Assembly: GCF_020283565.1 (NCBI RefSeq)
Contig: NC_060059.1
Span: 27,663,838-27,727,837 of the forward strand
Source: Trifolium pratense
Lineage: Eukaryota > Streptophyta > Magnoliopsida > Fabales > Fabaceae
Length of the DNA stretch: 64,000 nucleotides
Direction of reading: 5' to 3'
The translations under genes were made by a program, and so were the position numbers. The notes under the pieces were generated by a model. The model was not told where the DNA came from. It made no database searches and saw nothing but the letters and a program-made list of their open reading frames with translations. The stretch's first letter is position 1; each line of letters starts with the position of its first letter. Positions 11,301 to 23,600 of this stretch are shown piece after piece.

Positions 11301-12494
11301 GCTGGTTGAATAAGACTTTAAACTGACAAGAAATTTACTTATTCCGGTCATGTGTCTTGAACAGCCACTATCGAAGTACCAGTCTTCCCTTGATGAAGCT
11401 CTAAGTGATGTGTGAGCAATCAGAGCAGTAATCTCTTCTTCAGGTTGAGTTGTATCACTTTTCTTCTCATTTTCATCTTTAGGTTTCCATTCTTGTTGAG
11501 TAGGGGCAGTTGTGGAAACAGGTTTGTGCTGAGGACGTCTGTTAGGGTACCCATATAGTTTGTAGCAGTAAGGCCTTATGTGCCCTTTTCTACCACAGTA
11601 ATGACATCTCCAAGCATGATGCTTTCTTCTATTTCTTGACATGGGATGCTGCTGATGATGCTGCGGCTTTTGATAAGGCATCCTTTGCTTTTGAGTTTCT
11701 TTAGGCTCCATGTACATGAGGTCAGAACTGTAATTTTTGAATTTGTTGACATTTTCATAGCTAAGCCCAATATTTCTAGGCTTTCGAACATTTTTCTCTA
11801 AGATTTCCTCCAGTTGTCCATCAGCCTTATGAAGTTTGTCAAGATGCTCATCATCTTTATACAACATGTCAGAGAATTTTCTCAGCCGCCAAATGTCAGT
11901 ATTTAATTTTTCAATGACTTCTTTAGCTTCTTCAAGATCAGAGGATAGATAATTTACCTTCTTTTGAAGTTCCTCCATCTTTGAGATATTCTCAAATTTT
12001 TCTGCTTTTAACTCATTGATGGTTACCTTTTGTTTCTCAATAACCCTGCAGATCTCAAGATCAGAGGACAGAAAATTTACCTTCTTTTGAAGTTCCTCTA
12101 TTTTTGAGATACTCTCAGATTTTTCTGCTTTTAACTCATTGATGGTTACCTTTTGTTTCTCAATAACCCTGCAGATTTCTTCACTTTTAAGACAAAGTTC
12201 CTTGTAGGATGCAGCAAGCTCTTCGTAGGTTACCTCTCCATCATCAGATTCTGTATCAGATGTAACAATACCTGTTAAGACTGAGATATGTTTAGCAGAT
12301 ACAGATGCTGTATCATCTTCTGAGTCATCATCCTCAGACCAACTGACAGTTAGCCCTTTCTTTGCTCTCTTCTGATATGTTGGGCACTCAGGTCTGATGT
12401 GACCATATCCTTCACATTCGTGACATCGAATGTTTCTGTTTAAGTTTGACTTTTCATCACCTTTTGGTTTTCCTTGACTTTCGCTGCTTAACTA
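8337..12494 (-). CDS. Copia gag C-terminus plus Pol polyprotein (inverted)
   Basis: One open frame of about 1,385 codons runs on the - strand from the right inversion junction to the stop at 8337-8339. In order it encodes a CCHC zinc knuckle (CX2CX4HX4C, about 12390-12430), an acidic region, a coiled coil with a 41-residue duplication, a second CCHC knuckle (about 11570-11620), the aspartic protease signature DSG, the integrase zinc region and DDE core, reverse transcriptase with YVDD, and RNase H ending in the typical ADIFTKAL region. An internal Met at 11978 could start a shorter product, but the true start would lie in gag, now separated by the inversion. All catalytic motifs look intact. 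The LTR promoter at 3911-4890 would transcribe this ORF only as antisense. Confidence 0.92.
11941..12186 (-). repeat. 123-bp in-frame tandem duplication in coiled-coil region
   Basis: Two copies with a period of 123 bp (from 11941 and from 12064) encode a 41-residue coiled-coil segment twice, with a few substitutions (for example GAATAT versus GAGTAT in the sense of the ORF). The duplication keeps frame and lengthens the Gag coiled coil. Confidence 0.85.
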
Positions 12495-12498
12495 TTAA

Positions 12499-12513
12499 GG
12501 AGTTTATTTCTCC
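12499..12513. other. Right inversion junction
   Basis: GGAGTTTATTTCTCC recurs here exactly as at 5794-5808. To the left lies - strand gag coding sequence, interrupted by an in-frame TAG just beyond 12493. To the right lies + oriented 3' leader leading to the polypurine tract and LTR. Confidence 0.75.
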
Positions 12514-12817
12514 GATCTTGAATCCACTATGTGAGAGCTTATTTCTCTCTGTCTGTACTTTGAGGCTAAGATGTGTTATGTTCCGCTGTTGCATGCCTCT
12601 GATGCTTACATGCTAGCTACCTTTTCATCTGATGAAATTTTACCTTCTTTCCTAGTTGGGTGCTCATGTTGACTTGAAGGAAAGTTTAAATAGCCTAGCA
12701 TTGTTCTACTTTCTTTCCTAGTTGTGTGTTTATGTTGACTCGAAGGAAAGTCTAGATAGTATCTCTCCATGCACTGGGCCAAAGTTGTTTTGGCCAAAAT
12801 TTGCCAAAGGGGGAGAT
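12514..12817 (+). promoter_or_regulatory. 3' untranslated region with repeats and polypurine tract
   Basis: This non-coding stretch holds two ~63-bp imperfect repeats (each with CTTTCCTAGTTG and GAAGGAAAGT, from about 12648 and 12711). It ends in CCAAAGGGGGAGAT (12804-12817), a classic Copia polypurine tract directly before the right LTR. Its + orientation confirms that the LTR ends were not inverted. Confidence 0.9.
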
Positions 12818-13797
12818 TGTTGGGTTTTGTGTTTGGCTACATTTTGTAAAAGCCAACTTTGCCAGATGCTGGACAAAGATGCTGCAGCATCCTCGTACAG
12901 CATCCTGATGCTCTGTTTTAAGTGCAGAATTTTTTCTGTCAATCTCGTTCAAGATTTGCTTCAAATATTAATTCCAGCACGTGTGTATATGCAAGACGAG
13001 ACTTACTGCACAAGAATTGTCCAAGTCGGCCTAAGGAAAGTTATTAAAAACAAAAATATAATTATATTATATTTTTGTTCGTTTTTTTTTGTTTGGTACA
13101 ACACAAAACATATTTTCAATTTTAATCTAGGTTTGGCCGCAGCTGTTGCAAGGGTTTTTTCTGCAACCCTAGCTTGCCCATCAAGACATTGAAGACTATA
13201 AATATGTGAAGCCTCAAGGCTATTGAATGTGCGATTTCTAAACCTTGTATTTCATAAAGCGTGCGTTTTAAAGGTTTAGTGTGTGTGTCTTTTGTGAGCC
13301 TTTCTTGTGTCAATCTGATGCAAGTTTAGGACTGTGTTTGTGTTGTTGTAAGCTGCTCCTAAGCTTTTAAGCACGGAGTTAGTTTGTGTGATTCACTCAT
13401 AAGCTTTTAAGCAAGAGTGTTGTCTAGTTTCTAGGAGAGTGTCTCCATCCTTATCGTTATTATTTGCAGCAACATAGTACGTGTTGTTAGAAGGAATTTG
13501 GGACGGGGTCTCATTATCTAAGAGGTTCTTAGGTAGGATTGCATTGGTAGTGTCTAGGTGATAAGTCAAGTACCGGGTGTTGGTCGAGGGCTTTGAACTA
13601 GAGCTATTATAGTGGATTCATTCCTGGATTGGTATCCCCCAGAGTAGGTGACGTTGCACTGAACTGGGTTAACAATTTCCTGTCTTATTTATTGTTCTGC
13701 AATTTATTTATTTATTTACTGTGTTCTGCGACTGTCTTGCTGCAACGTGTGCTATAGCATCTTGTGCAGCATTGTGTTCACTGCGTGCCAGATTTCA
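12818..13797 (+). repeat. 3' LTR of the Sirevirus element
   Basis: This is the 980-bp partner of 3911-4890, apparently identical in sequence and length. Its TATA box is at 13197-13204. It is followed by the target duplication ACTTT (13798-13802) and the resumed unit C of the older repeat. Confidence 0.95.
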
Positions 13798-13839
13798 ACT
13801 TTATATCAATTTATGTCAAAGTCACGTTGCAAATGAGAA

Positions 13840-14666
13840 ATTAATGTTGGTAAGTAGCAATAGTTGATTTTTATGGTACTTATGGAGCTGTTGATCGAAC
13901 CTACAATCTCTATCATATGACCCAAATCCCCAACCATTAGACCAAACCTAGTGCGTTTTTTTTTTTTTTTTATGGTACTAATGGAAAATTTAGATGTACA
14001 AAAGTTCGAATAATGTTTTGGTTTACAATGGAGCTGTTGATCGAACCTACAACCTCTATCATATGACCCAAATCCCCAACCATTAGACCAAACCTAGTGA
14101 GTTTTTTTTTTTTTTTTTTTGCTTTCATCACTAGTTTAATTTAGTTCGGGGGTCAGTTCTGACATAAGTGGTTCCAGCCCCCTCCCGATCGCAATTATGG
14201 GGGATCGAACTATGGTTCTTCCTATCAAGTTCAGCGCCAATCATTGTTGAACCAACTAACGATTGGTTTGAAGGTCAGTTCTGACATCAAGTGGTCATTT
14301 CCCTCCCGATGAGTTTTTTTTTAAGCATATTTTTTTACGGAATTTTTGAAGGAATTTTTAAAGAGCTAAAAATAGAATTTGATATATTTAAAGGGATTAA
14401 ACATAGATAAATAAAAAGTTAAAAATAGGGTTTTTTCTTTTATTTTTTTTCTTTAAATAATTTAAAATTTGGTTGGTTCCCACTTGACCACAAACCAAAA
14501 TTTGGTCGCTATTATCAACAAAATCTTTTGCTCGTAGTTCCCATCACCACCATCATATAACCATTCATTCATTTTCAGGACTGTCATGTCATTGTCAACA
14601 GCTAGTTTTTTCTACCACTAGTTGCCATTACACACTCCACCTCACCCACCGCACTCCGCGGACCTT
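13840..14666. repeat. SINE-rich intergenic stretch upstream of BASS4
   Basis: Two - strand tRNA-like SINE copies lie at about 13877-13960 and 14030-14112. Each reads, on the - strand, poly-A, ACTAGGTTTGGTCTAATGG (A box) and GTAGGTTCGATCAAC (B box). A third, different tRNA-like repeat lies at about 14140-14320, containing GGGATCGAAC and GTTGAACCAACTAACG. The remainder up to the ATG at 14667 is AT-rich and must include the BASS4 promoter and 5' leader, but no clear TATA box was picked. Confidence 0.6.
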
Positions 14667-17600
14667 ATGGCGGGAACCGCCCATTTACTCATCCTCACGG
14701 CGCATTCCGCCACCACTTCCTCATTCCCTCGTCCAAACCCTCTATTTCTCGCTTCACGCCGCTGTCATCTTCACTCCGCTGTTAAATCCTTCACTCTACG
14801 CCCTGCTGTTTATGTACCATCTCCCTTCAGGGCCTGTGCTCAATCCCATCAGGTTCTTTTTCTCCTTCATCCCCATGATTATAAGCTTCAAAATTTAATT
14901 TGAGGAATTGAAACTATCTCTTTTTCATTGAAACTATCTCTTTTTCATTAACATATTTATATTGAATTGAATAGTGGTTAGTTGAATTCCAACTTTATCT
15001 GCACTTATTATGATATGTGAAATGACCTGAAGATGAAGATGTCTTTACAAGTAGAAATAATCTTCACCTTACTAGAGTTAGGTCCAACCCAAATTCTAAG
15101 ATGATATCATAGCCTTCTTCAAGATCTGTTGGGCCAACTGATATCGGGTTTTCACTATTGGATCACCCACCATTTATATCCACACACCACGTCCAATAGT
15201 GTTGAGCGTAAAAGGGTGTGTTAAAGAGTCCCAGATAAAATGGCTTGAATATGAGTTTATAAGTAGAGACAATCCTTAGTAAGGAACCCGGTTTTGTAGG
15301 GTTGAGTTAGACTCATCCTAAATTCTAAGATGTAATATTTGTTATCTGAACTTAGCTAAATTGCAGTTTCAATATCTGGGTTTTATGTTTTAAATTAAAT
15401 TTTAAGAATAACTATGTGGTTTCTAAAGTGTAATTCTTCTTTGATAAAAGTAATGGAGTTTAATGATGTTATCTGCATTTAAGAATTATTTTTTTGTTAA
15501 TTGATTTGATTTTGGAAATTCAGATAGATGGTAGTGGAGGCAAAGAGGCAAAAGGACTGACTTGGGTGGAACCCATTTTGAGATTTGCTAGGGGCAATGT
15601 TTTACCCTTAGGTGCCTCTTTGTCTTCCTATGCTTTCAAATTTTGTATTTGATTATGTTTTGAGGGGTAACTTAACAGTGCTGTTTGTGTTCTTTTGAGG
15701 CATTTTGTAGCTCTGATTTCTGCGGTGACGTTAGGATTAACATATCCTAGTCTTGGTTGCGCTGTTGACAAATATCATGTGTCCAAAATTGGGCCGTTTG
15801 GAATTTTTGTTATCTCAGGTTAATGTTGGAGGCTAATCTTTTTTGCATCTATTTGTTGTTTTGACTTTATGACAACTGGGTCTCTAAAGTGTTCTGTTAT
15901 GGGTTCTACTGCATGGTTTATCTTGTAGGGTTGGTGTTGCGAAGTGAAGAAATTGGTGCAGCTGTAGAAGCATGGCCTGTTGGACTCTTTGGGCTAGTAT
16001 GTATGAACTTCAATTTTCTTTTTATGTGTGCATATTATAGACTCATTCACTACAACCTTGTTTGGAAATGCTTCCGTAGATTTGATCAATCTTTCAGCCT
16101 AGATTTGATTGATGTGATTGTGCTTGGACTCTCATTGTTTAACTTGAGTGTTACATGATGTTGCTTCAAATTTATGATCAAATTATATATACCCCTATGT
16201 TTTAATTTTCCCCACTTAAAGTAACCGAGATAACTAAATAGGATACATTTTTTATACCCTGTCAAACATTATCAGCAATCTTGTGCAAGGAAATAAAGGA
16301 ATTTCTCATAATGATGGCTCTGAGTCTTTACTTTTGTGGTCAAGAATAAAACTCTTGACTTGTAAGATTCAACTGTGTATGCCTGTATGTATCTTTTTGT
16401 AATACAATAGCAACTACTAAGCTTTATCGTGCTAGGTGAGTTTGGCTAGGTTGCTGAATTGACATATGTTAGTTTCCTGAAACATAGATTCTATGGAAGT
16501 AGAAATATAGGGGGTGATTTGTTTATAATAAGCTTCACCAAAGGACGAACCTTTCGGGAGAACCCGAGTTTGATTCTTAGGTGGAACCATTTCTTGGCTA
16601 GACTTTACTTACCTCGCGGCCAACCTCCAGATTATTAGGGCCCCCTTCCTTCCCCTAGGAATCGGAACGTTAAAAAAAATAAAAAATAGGGGGTAATTTG
16701 TTTATAATGTGGAAATTAAAGAGAAGAACAATCAGCAGAGATGTTTCCAAGAAAATGGCTCATTATTGAAAGACACTCTCCCTCAACAACAGATGCAATA
16801 CAGCCCGTCACTCCAAAACTACCGGAATATCCAGCCTGCAGTACTTGTTACATTGCTTCTCACAATATAATAACTAACTCACCCTCCTCATGCTCCATGG
16901 ACCTCACTTTCTTAACCAACTCCCAACTTTCAGCATGCTGATTTCAAGACTCATATAACTTTGGGCCTTCTTTTGAAAACCTTCCATCTCTTGGTTTCAC
17001 ATTACTATTGATCAATGGTTTCAAGATTGGGATACCTATCTACACCATTTTGTTCTATCAAATATGGATTATCTATTTATCTCAAAACTTGTTATGTTAT
17101 CCCAACATCAAAATTTGTTCTTTTTATATTTGCACATGTTTCAAAAACATTCAAATATGGATTTTTTTTTAAATGTCTGAAAATGTAACAATCTCCTTTG
17201 TTCTTTATGCAGGTATCTATTTTATTTCTTACACCATACTTTTCTAGGCTAATATTGCAAATTCAGCTCCAACCCCAAGAATTTATTACAGGTTTAGCCA
17301 TTTACGTTCTAATCTAAGCATAAGTCAATGTTATCCATTTACATAGTACTTTTATCATGATGTTGGATTGCTTTGATCTTGTGTACCCTCATTGGTAAAT
17401 TTCTGAGCTTAAATCTTTCTGAAGCGGGGAATGGGTGGGGGGCATTTTGGATGGCGGGGAAGTACTCCCCGCCCATTTATATCCCTAGCACAAAATACAA
17501 AATTAGTAGGCCCATGACAGACTGCTGGTTGTGGAGTCATGGCTATACAAATTGTGCATCTGTGCTTCTTGTAAGCATGCAAGTTGCATTGTTGGCCATT

Positions 17601-20600
17601 CTAGTAAATACTCCTCTAAATGAAGATTGCCTGCAAAGTGCACAAGGTATACACCCTTGAATTGTGGGGGTTAGGTAGCTCAATTAGTTTGGTTTGGGAT
17701 AAGGGTTGAAGGAGTTAAAGGACTAGAGTTCAAATCTCGATGAAGTAGAAAATACTAACATAACAATTAATTACTAACATTTGCCTATCCAAAAAAGAAA
17801 TACACCCTTGAATTTTAGATCTTGATGTAGTTTTAATTATTGTTGGATGCACTCTTTTGCACATTACAGCTACACTCATTCTAGATGAGCCTTGTCCATT
17901 TCTCTATATCTTGAAAATCCCACAATGCTAAAACCAAATGCCCCACAGCATTCTTTCAAAAAGGACACTATGCTTTACTTTCAAAATCTCAATCATGGAA
18001 AAGGGAAAAAGGTTTTCTATGTTGAGCGCCACCTGTACTTTAGCTTGATGGTAGCCTGAGACCCATGCTAAATTGTCATAAATAGCCAAACAGCTATGAC
18101 CATAAAATTGCCCAACAAGTTGCTACTTATTATTACGCTACCACCATGCTATCTCACAATTCTTGGAAAGGTGGAAGCTAATTTCAGAGTTTTTGTAACA
18201 CCTAAAACAATACGTCGTTCTCTCTCAATTTTGATCTCATATATTGCAAAATTTCAACAGATTACGGTCTCTAATTTATGTACTATTCGATCACAATTGC
18301 TCTCATGGTTGCCAATTTTCATGCATATCAAGATACAAATTTTCTGGTTTCTACAGGGCTAGCCATATTTTGCTGTATGCCAACTACATTATCAAGTGGT
18401 GTCGCACTTACCCAGGTAATGATTATGTTCTGTTCTTTCTTCAGTTGCCTTTTTCCTTTTTTTTTTTTTCTTTACTTTCTATCCCTCTAAATTTTATATA
18501 CCTTGTTTCTAGCACTTGCAGTGCAGTTGGTTTTTATCTGAGTTTTGCCACTTTGATTCTGCAGCTTGCTGGGGCAAATTCTGCACTGGCTCTTGCAATG
18601 ACAGTAATATCTAACTTGTTAGGAATATTAATCGTGAGTCTTGAACAGTTGCTTATTTATCAATCATCTCAATTTTAAATTTGTTTTGCATTGTTTTGTA
18701 AAGTTCTTTTGCAGAATAATCATATGCTGTGTTGAAATTTTAGGAATTAAATGGAGAGAAAAACGTGAGAATCTATTTTGATAGAAAATATTGGATCTTT
18801 CGGAAAAACTTAAGTGTGCTGGCTTAGGATCTTAGGAGTATGAATGAAAGGAATCTTCTCGTAATCTTTGCAGCCACACTTTGCAACTAACACAGCACAT
18901 CGTTATATAGAAAACCAAGAGTTGTAACATACCATGAAAACACTTTTAAGGAAGTAATTCCTAATTAGTTCAGTGTCTTGTTGAACTAGTATTTGGATTT
19001 ATGGACTTGAAACACGACTCTAGGAATATCAGAAATAACCTCTTACCCTTCCTTAGTACTCTGAAAGTTCTAGAGATTGAAGTTTATCACAAAAGTAAAA
19101 AAGAAAATTGTTAGAAATTAGGATTCTTCTTCATGAAGATACCTGTAAATTGATCTTTGTATTTGCAAAACCTTTGCTCGTTATTTCTTTTTTCAACCTT
19201 TGGTATGATAAGACAAAATCTGACCTTGACTATGCTTTGCGTGATTATACAATACAGATTTCTTAGTCATTGCAATCAGGATTATGGAAAACAGGATTCT
19301 TTCCAATTTTACTAAACAACATTTTCAAACTTAAGCCAATAAACAAACATCTAAACATAACAGTAACATAGAAGGATAGAGAAATCAAACTCAGACGACA
19401 TATACTGGTTGCTCTTGTCCACCACAGTCACATCTAGTTTCCACTAAACTCAGTAGAATTTTCACTATGTCAAAATACTCTTCACAACTTCTTTATCCTT
19501 TTCAGGCTTTACTATCCATTCGGCAATTCACAACCTCTTCAGGCTCATAGGTCAAGTATTCTTTTTTGAGACAACTTTAGGCTAAGACACTTTTTCACAG
19601 TCACACAACTAGCTAGCTTACTATCCCAAAGTTTATAATAGAAGAGTGACAAATATTTGGTGCATAGCTCGAAAAACACTTAAAAGTGGATTATACTAGT
19701 AAAAAAAGCTAAGGAAACAACTACAAACTGATAATAAGTGGAATGGACAATTTTGGCAGTAGTTTTCTGAATTTGGAGTGTAATGATGTAATACGTTTCT
19801 ATTTCCCTCCTCTGATTGATCAAATCAAACATTAGAGCTTTTTACAGCTTGGGAAACTGTTAGGACAAGCCTCTGAAATAGTTGGCAGGTTTGTGGTAAA
19901 ATTTCCAACTTTTCAAGCTAGACTAACCATTTATTAGAGTTTGACAGAGTTATTTATACATGTTCTTAGAAACCTACCTTTGTGTTAGAGTATAGTTATT
20001 TATATATGTGCTTATTAGGTTATTTTATACTATTCGAAGAACCTATCTTGTCTTGATTTTATTTTTCGGTATAAATATAGACACGGAGTGTCAGACGTTC
20101 CTTGTTGTATTCTTCCCATTATTTTCTTTAACAATTAGTATAAACAAGAAATTATGTCAGCATTTTGCATCAACCTTGTATACTTCAATGTCGTATCTTT
20201 ATAGTAGTAATGTTTTTTTTTCTCGTTTTCTTTCGTCATCAAGTTCCGTTCATTTCAACTGGTTTGATTGTGATTTTATTTATCCTTCTTTATTTTTTAT
20301 TTTACTATCTTTCTAAACAATGTGAATCTTTTAATCTAGATATTTTTTTCTCCATCTAATCTAATTATTGGTTTCACTGTTTTATTTTTTGACAATACTT
20401 CATCTTCTTCTAGGTTCCATTTTCCATCACAAAATTTGTAGCTAGTGGAGTTGGAGTGACTTTACCCACCAAGCAGTTATTTAAAAGTCTTGTTCTTACC
20501 ATATTAATCCCCCTTATTTTGGGAAAGGTAATTGAGTTTTCTCTTTCACATATCTTTGATACAGAATATGCTATTGTTTGAATACTTTAGAAGTGACGTG

Positions 20601-23600
20601 GTTTTGGACTGCAAAAATATATCCTTCTATGTGAATTTACTGCTAGGTTTATGTTTGAGGTTGTTTCACTTTCCAAAGTTGTAATGCTGATTTTTGCAAC
20701 TATGATGTGGTTTGACTAACTACATGATATTCCATAATCAAATTAGTTATTTTTTTACTATCATGAGCCATCTCAAAAGTTAGGTTGCTTCATGAAAGTG
20801 TGTGAGTGATTTTAAATCTAACACCCCACTTATACAAGAGCTCTTTGGGCTTAAAGTGTGAGCAGCTTAAGCATAACACCCAAAGCTTTTGATGAAATTC
20901 ACACTTATTTAGAAGAACGGGCCTGACAAGGACCAAACTCTGAAATATTTTTCATACAAATGTTGATATGATGTCATGAGTCAAATATCCCAAAAGATTA
21001 AGCTATTATGTGAAAACACATAAATAGTTTTTATCTGACACCTCCATTACTATTTTTATGGATTATGCATTTTCAAATTCAATGTTCCTAAAATAACATA
21101 TAATTCTCTTTAGAAACAGGTAATATAGCAAGTAATAGGCCATGTGATTTGGCATTGATATTAAATTGTACAGGCCACCAAATTAAAGTTGAATAATTGA
21201 GCCAATATATTGGCCATATTTTTCAAAATGACTCTTCAAAATATCCTATCTTGCCACTTTTCTTATTTCTTGATTGCAGATGTAGTTTTTGTGTATTTCA
21301 TCTTTTACTGGTTGACCACATCATTTTTGTAGCATCATTTTGTCAGAAATATATTATGTTGTAAACCCTTGTTGTAGTATGCATTTGTGTATGTCTTGTC
21401 AACAATTTGAATTTTGTCTGAGGTTGTACTCAAATTATTGTGTTACACTCAGTTTGTTAAAAGTATTTTAATATTTTTCATTGCTTTGAATGGACAGGTT
21501 CTACGTGAATCTTTTAAAGGTGTGTCCTATTTTCTATGCTTGTTTGTCACTTTTATTGACAGAAAAATAAAATAAAATGATTCTCATTATTATATGAAGA
21601 AATGACAGGTAGTGAGAATGAAATTGTAATGCAGTTCCCTAGAAGTCTTTGTTGCAAAGCACTATACAATAGTTATGGGCAAGTTATTTTGTAGTATTAT
21701 TTGCTTGTATGGCACTTGTAATTATTTCCTCATATCTGACCATTTTGTGAAGTGAAAGTTGGTCAACATAATCCCTCAATACATAAGAACATAACACATA
21801 ACAACTGATAAAATACAATCCATGTAGAATAGATAGCTAAACCCTCAACAACACACCATTTAGGGAAACCCCATTTGAAATGTTACTATGTACTTTATTA
21901 TACTGCATAAAAGCTAAATGCACCTAATCTTAAAAATTATGTGACCATAGAAGCCTCTTTAAACATAAGAAAGGGCTTGATAAATTTCAAAGAGAGGTTG
22001 GTAGGCTTGTTATTGTAGTTAAGAAGTTTCTTAGTCAATTAGTTAATGAGGGATGGGAACCCTCCGTAAGTAGCCCTTTCCAAACCACCGAAAACCAGCT
22101 CGGGTACCAATTGATGCGTATCCATTCCAAAACACTTGGGCAACCCTCCCTTAAAAGCTAGCTATTAAGGGGCAATAACCAAATCACTTAAATACTTCGC
22201 CGAGCTTTCCATACTACCCAATGTGGGACTTGGGGACCACATGATGCAGAAGTCCCTATCACAACACTAGCTGCCGTTCTTATGTACTAGTGAAGAAGAT
22301 GGAAGGATTACGAGACCCAGAGTGTTGCTTTGCCATTGTTAACTAGCCGGCCACCATTTTGGGTTTCAAACTCCACATATTAATCCCCACTTTCCTTATA
22401 ATCGTGGTTGAATTGGTTCTCCTCATCTTTTTCTATATTTACAATAAAGGGGACTTGCACGTGTGAGGTTTTCATCATCCTTAGGTTCAACCTGCAACCT
22501 ATTTGGAACTGGAATCCAGCAAAATGTTATATCCCTTACATCACTGCTCCTTCAAATCCTCCTGCAACTTGATTTTTTAATGCCTCCAACATCGCCATCC
22601 ATGTTTTCATTACCATGTCTGGGGAGGCTAGTGGCACCAGATCGCCAGTCAGAAAATTGAGGTCCGACCGGCATGACAGCTGCGAGAATTTCTCAGACGT
22701 CCAGCGGGAATTTGAACCTGAACTCGGCTTCTAAATGTGCGAACTCAGCGTCGGAGAGACCAGGTTGCACCTGTATGCCTGAGTTATGGAGCTGGGTTAT
22801 TACTTTATCCTCCACTGAAGAAAATGAGAACAATCCATTGCGTTCTAGGAAAGAAGAGGAGGATGAGGATGTGGTGGCTCGGGTCAATAACCGGCATAGA
22901 CCGGATACATGAGTCGGGTTTAAGCCAATCATCCTACGGTCCACCTCAACCATTGTATTGCAGTTGAGGAATGACGCGAGGCAATGTTAGTATGTGTGTT
23001 GTTTTGGGTGTATTGTGAAGGAGAGAAGTGGTTAAGTGAGGAAGAAGGTGAATGTGAATGGTGTGTTTTCAAGAGACAGAGAGAACTTTTGCTTTTACAC
23101 AACCTTCTTTGATTTATAGCTCTAAAAAGAATGTAGCCCACTATTTATTTTGGCGATTCTTTATTTTTCATTTTCCTCATTGCCATTGTCCTTTCATTAT
23201 ACAGTAAATGAAACGCTTTATTGCAAATGATGAATTGGAAAACAAAGGGAGATTTGAACACATTTGAAGGGGCAATTGCAGTAACATGCAGAAGAGGAGT
23301 GATAGAGAGGGTTTCCCTTTTGGTCGGAAAGATAGATAATTTGCAGGTTCCAAATGTCTAAAGCTTGTAAAACTGAATTTTTGTGTTCAAAGTTTTTTTT
23401 TTTTTTTTCCCCTTTCAAAGTTCTTGTATGTATAGAGTATAGTATAAATTATATGAATTATTTATCTTGTATTTATAATCTCTGGTATAGTGATCACCTC
23501 ACTATTCAAGATTGATAACCATGGTTCCAAATGCTCGCTGCATTATGTAACACCGCTGTTTGCTAGCAATCCGTCAGAACCCAAGAGGCTATAACTACCT

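Larger units (their letters stand above)
3911..13797 (+). mobile_element. Sirevirus-type Copia LTR retrotransposon with inverted core
   Basis: A 9,887-bp element bounded by 980-bp direct LTRs (3911-4890 and 12818-13797) starting TG and ending CA, flanked by the 5-bp duplication ACTTT (3906-3910 and 13798-13802). A tRNA-iMet-type primer-binding site follows the left LTR and a polypurine tract precedes the right LTR, so the element as a transposition unit is on the + strand. The 5' part of gag is also +, but the gag C-terminus with its zinc knuckle, all of pol and the downstream envelope-like ORF are on the - strand. The simplest reading is an inversion of ~6.7 kb inside the element. The extra envelope-like ORF, the coiled-coil gag extension and iMet priming fit Sireviruses. 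Confidence 0.93.

Noticed and set aside
11941..12186. CRISPR-like or satellite array
   Set aside because: Only two units, in frame within a coiled-coil coding region of a retroelement.
3911..13797. Two separate retroelements, one nested in the other in opposite orientation
   Set aside because: The - strand core has no LTRs, primer-binding site or target duplication of its own, and its gag starts where the + strand gag stops. One inverted element explains everything.
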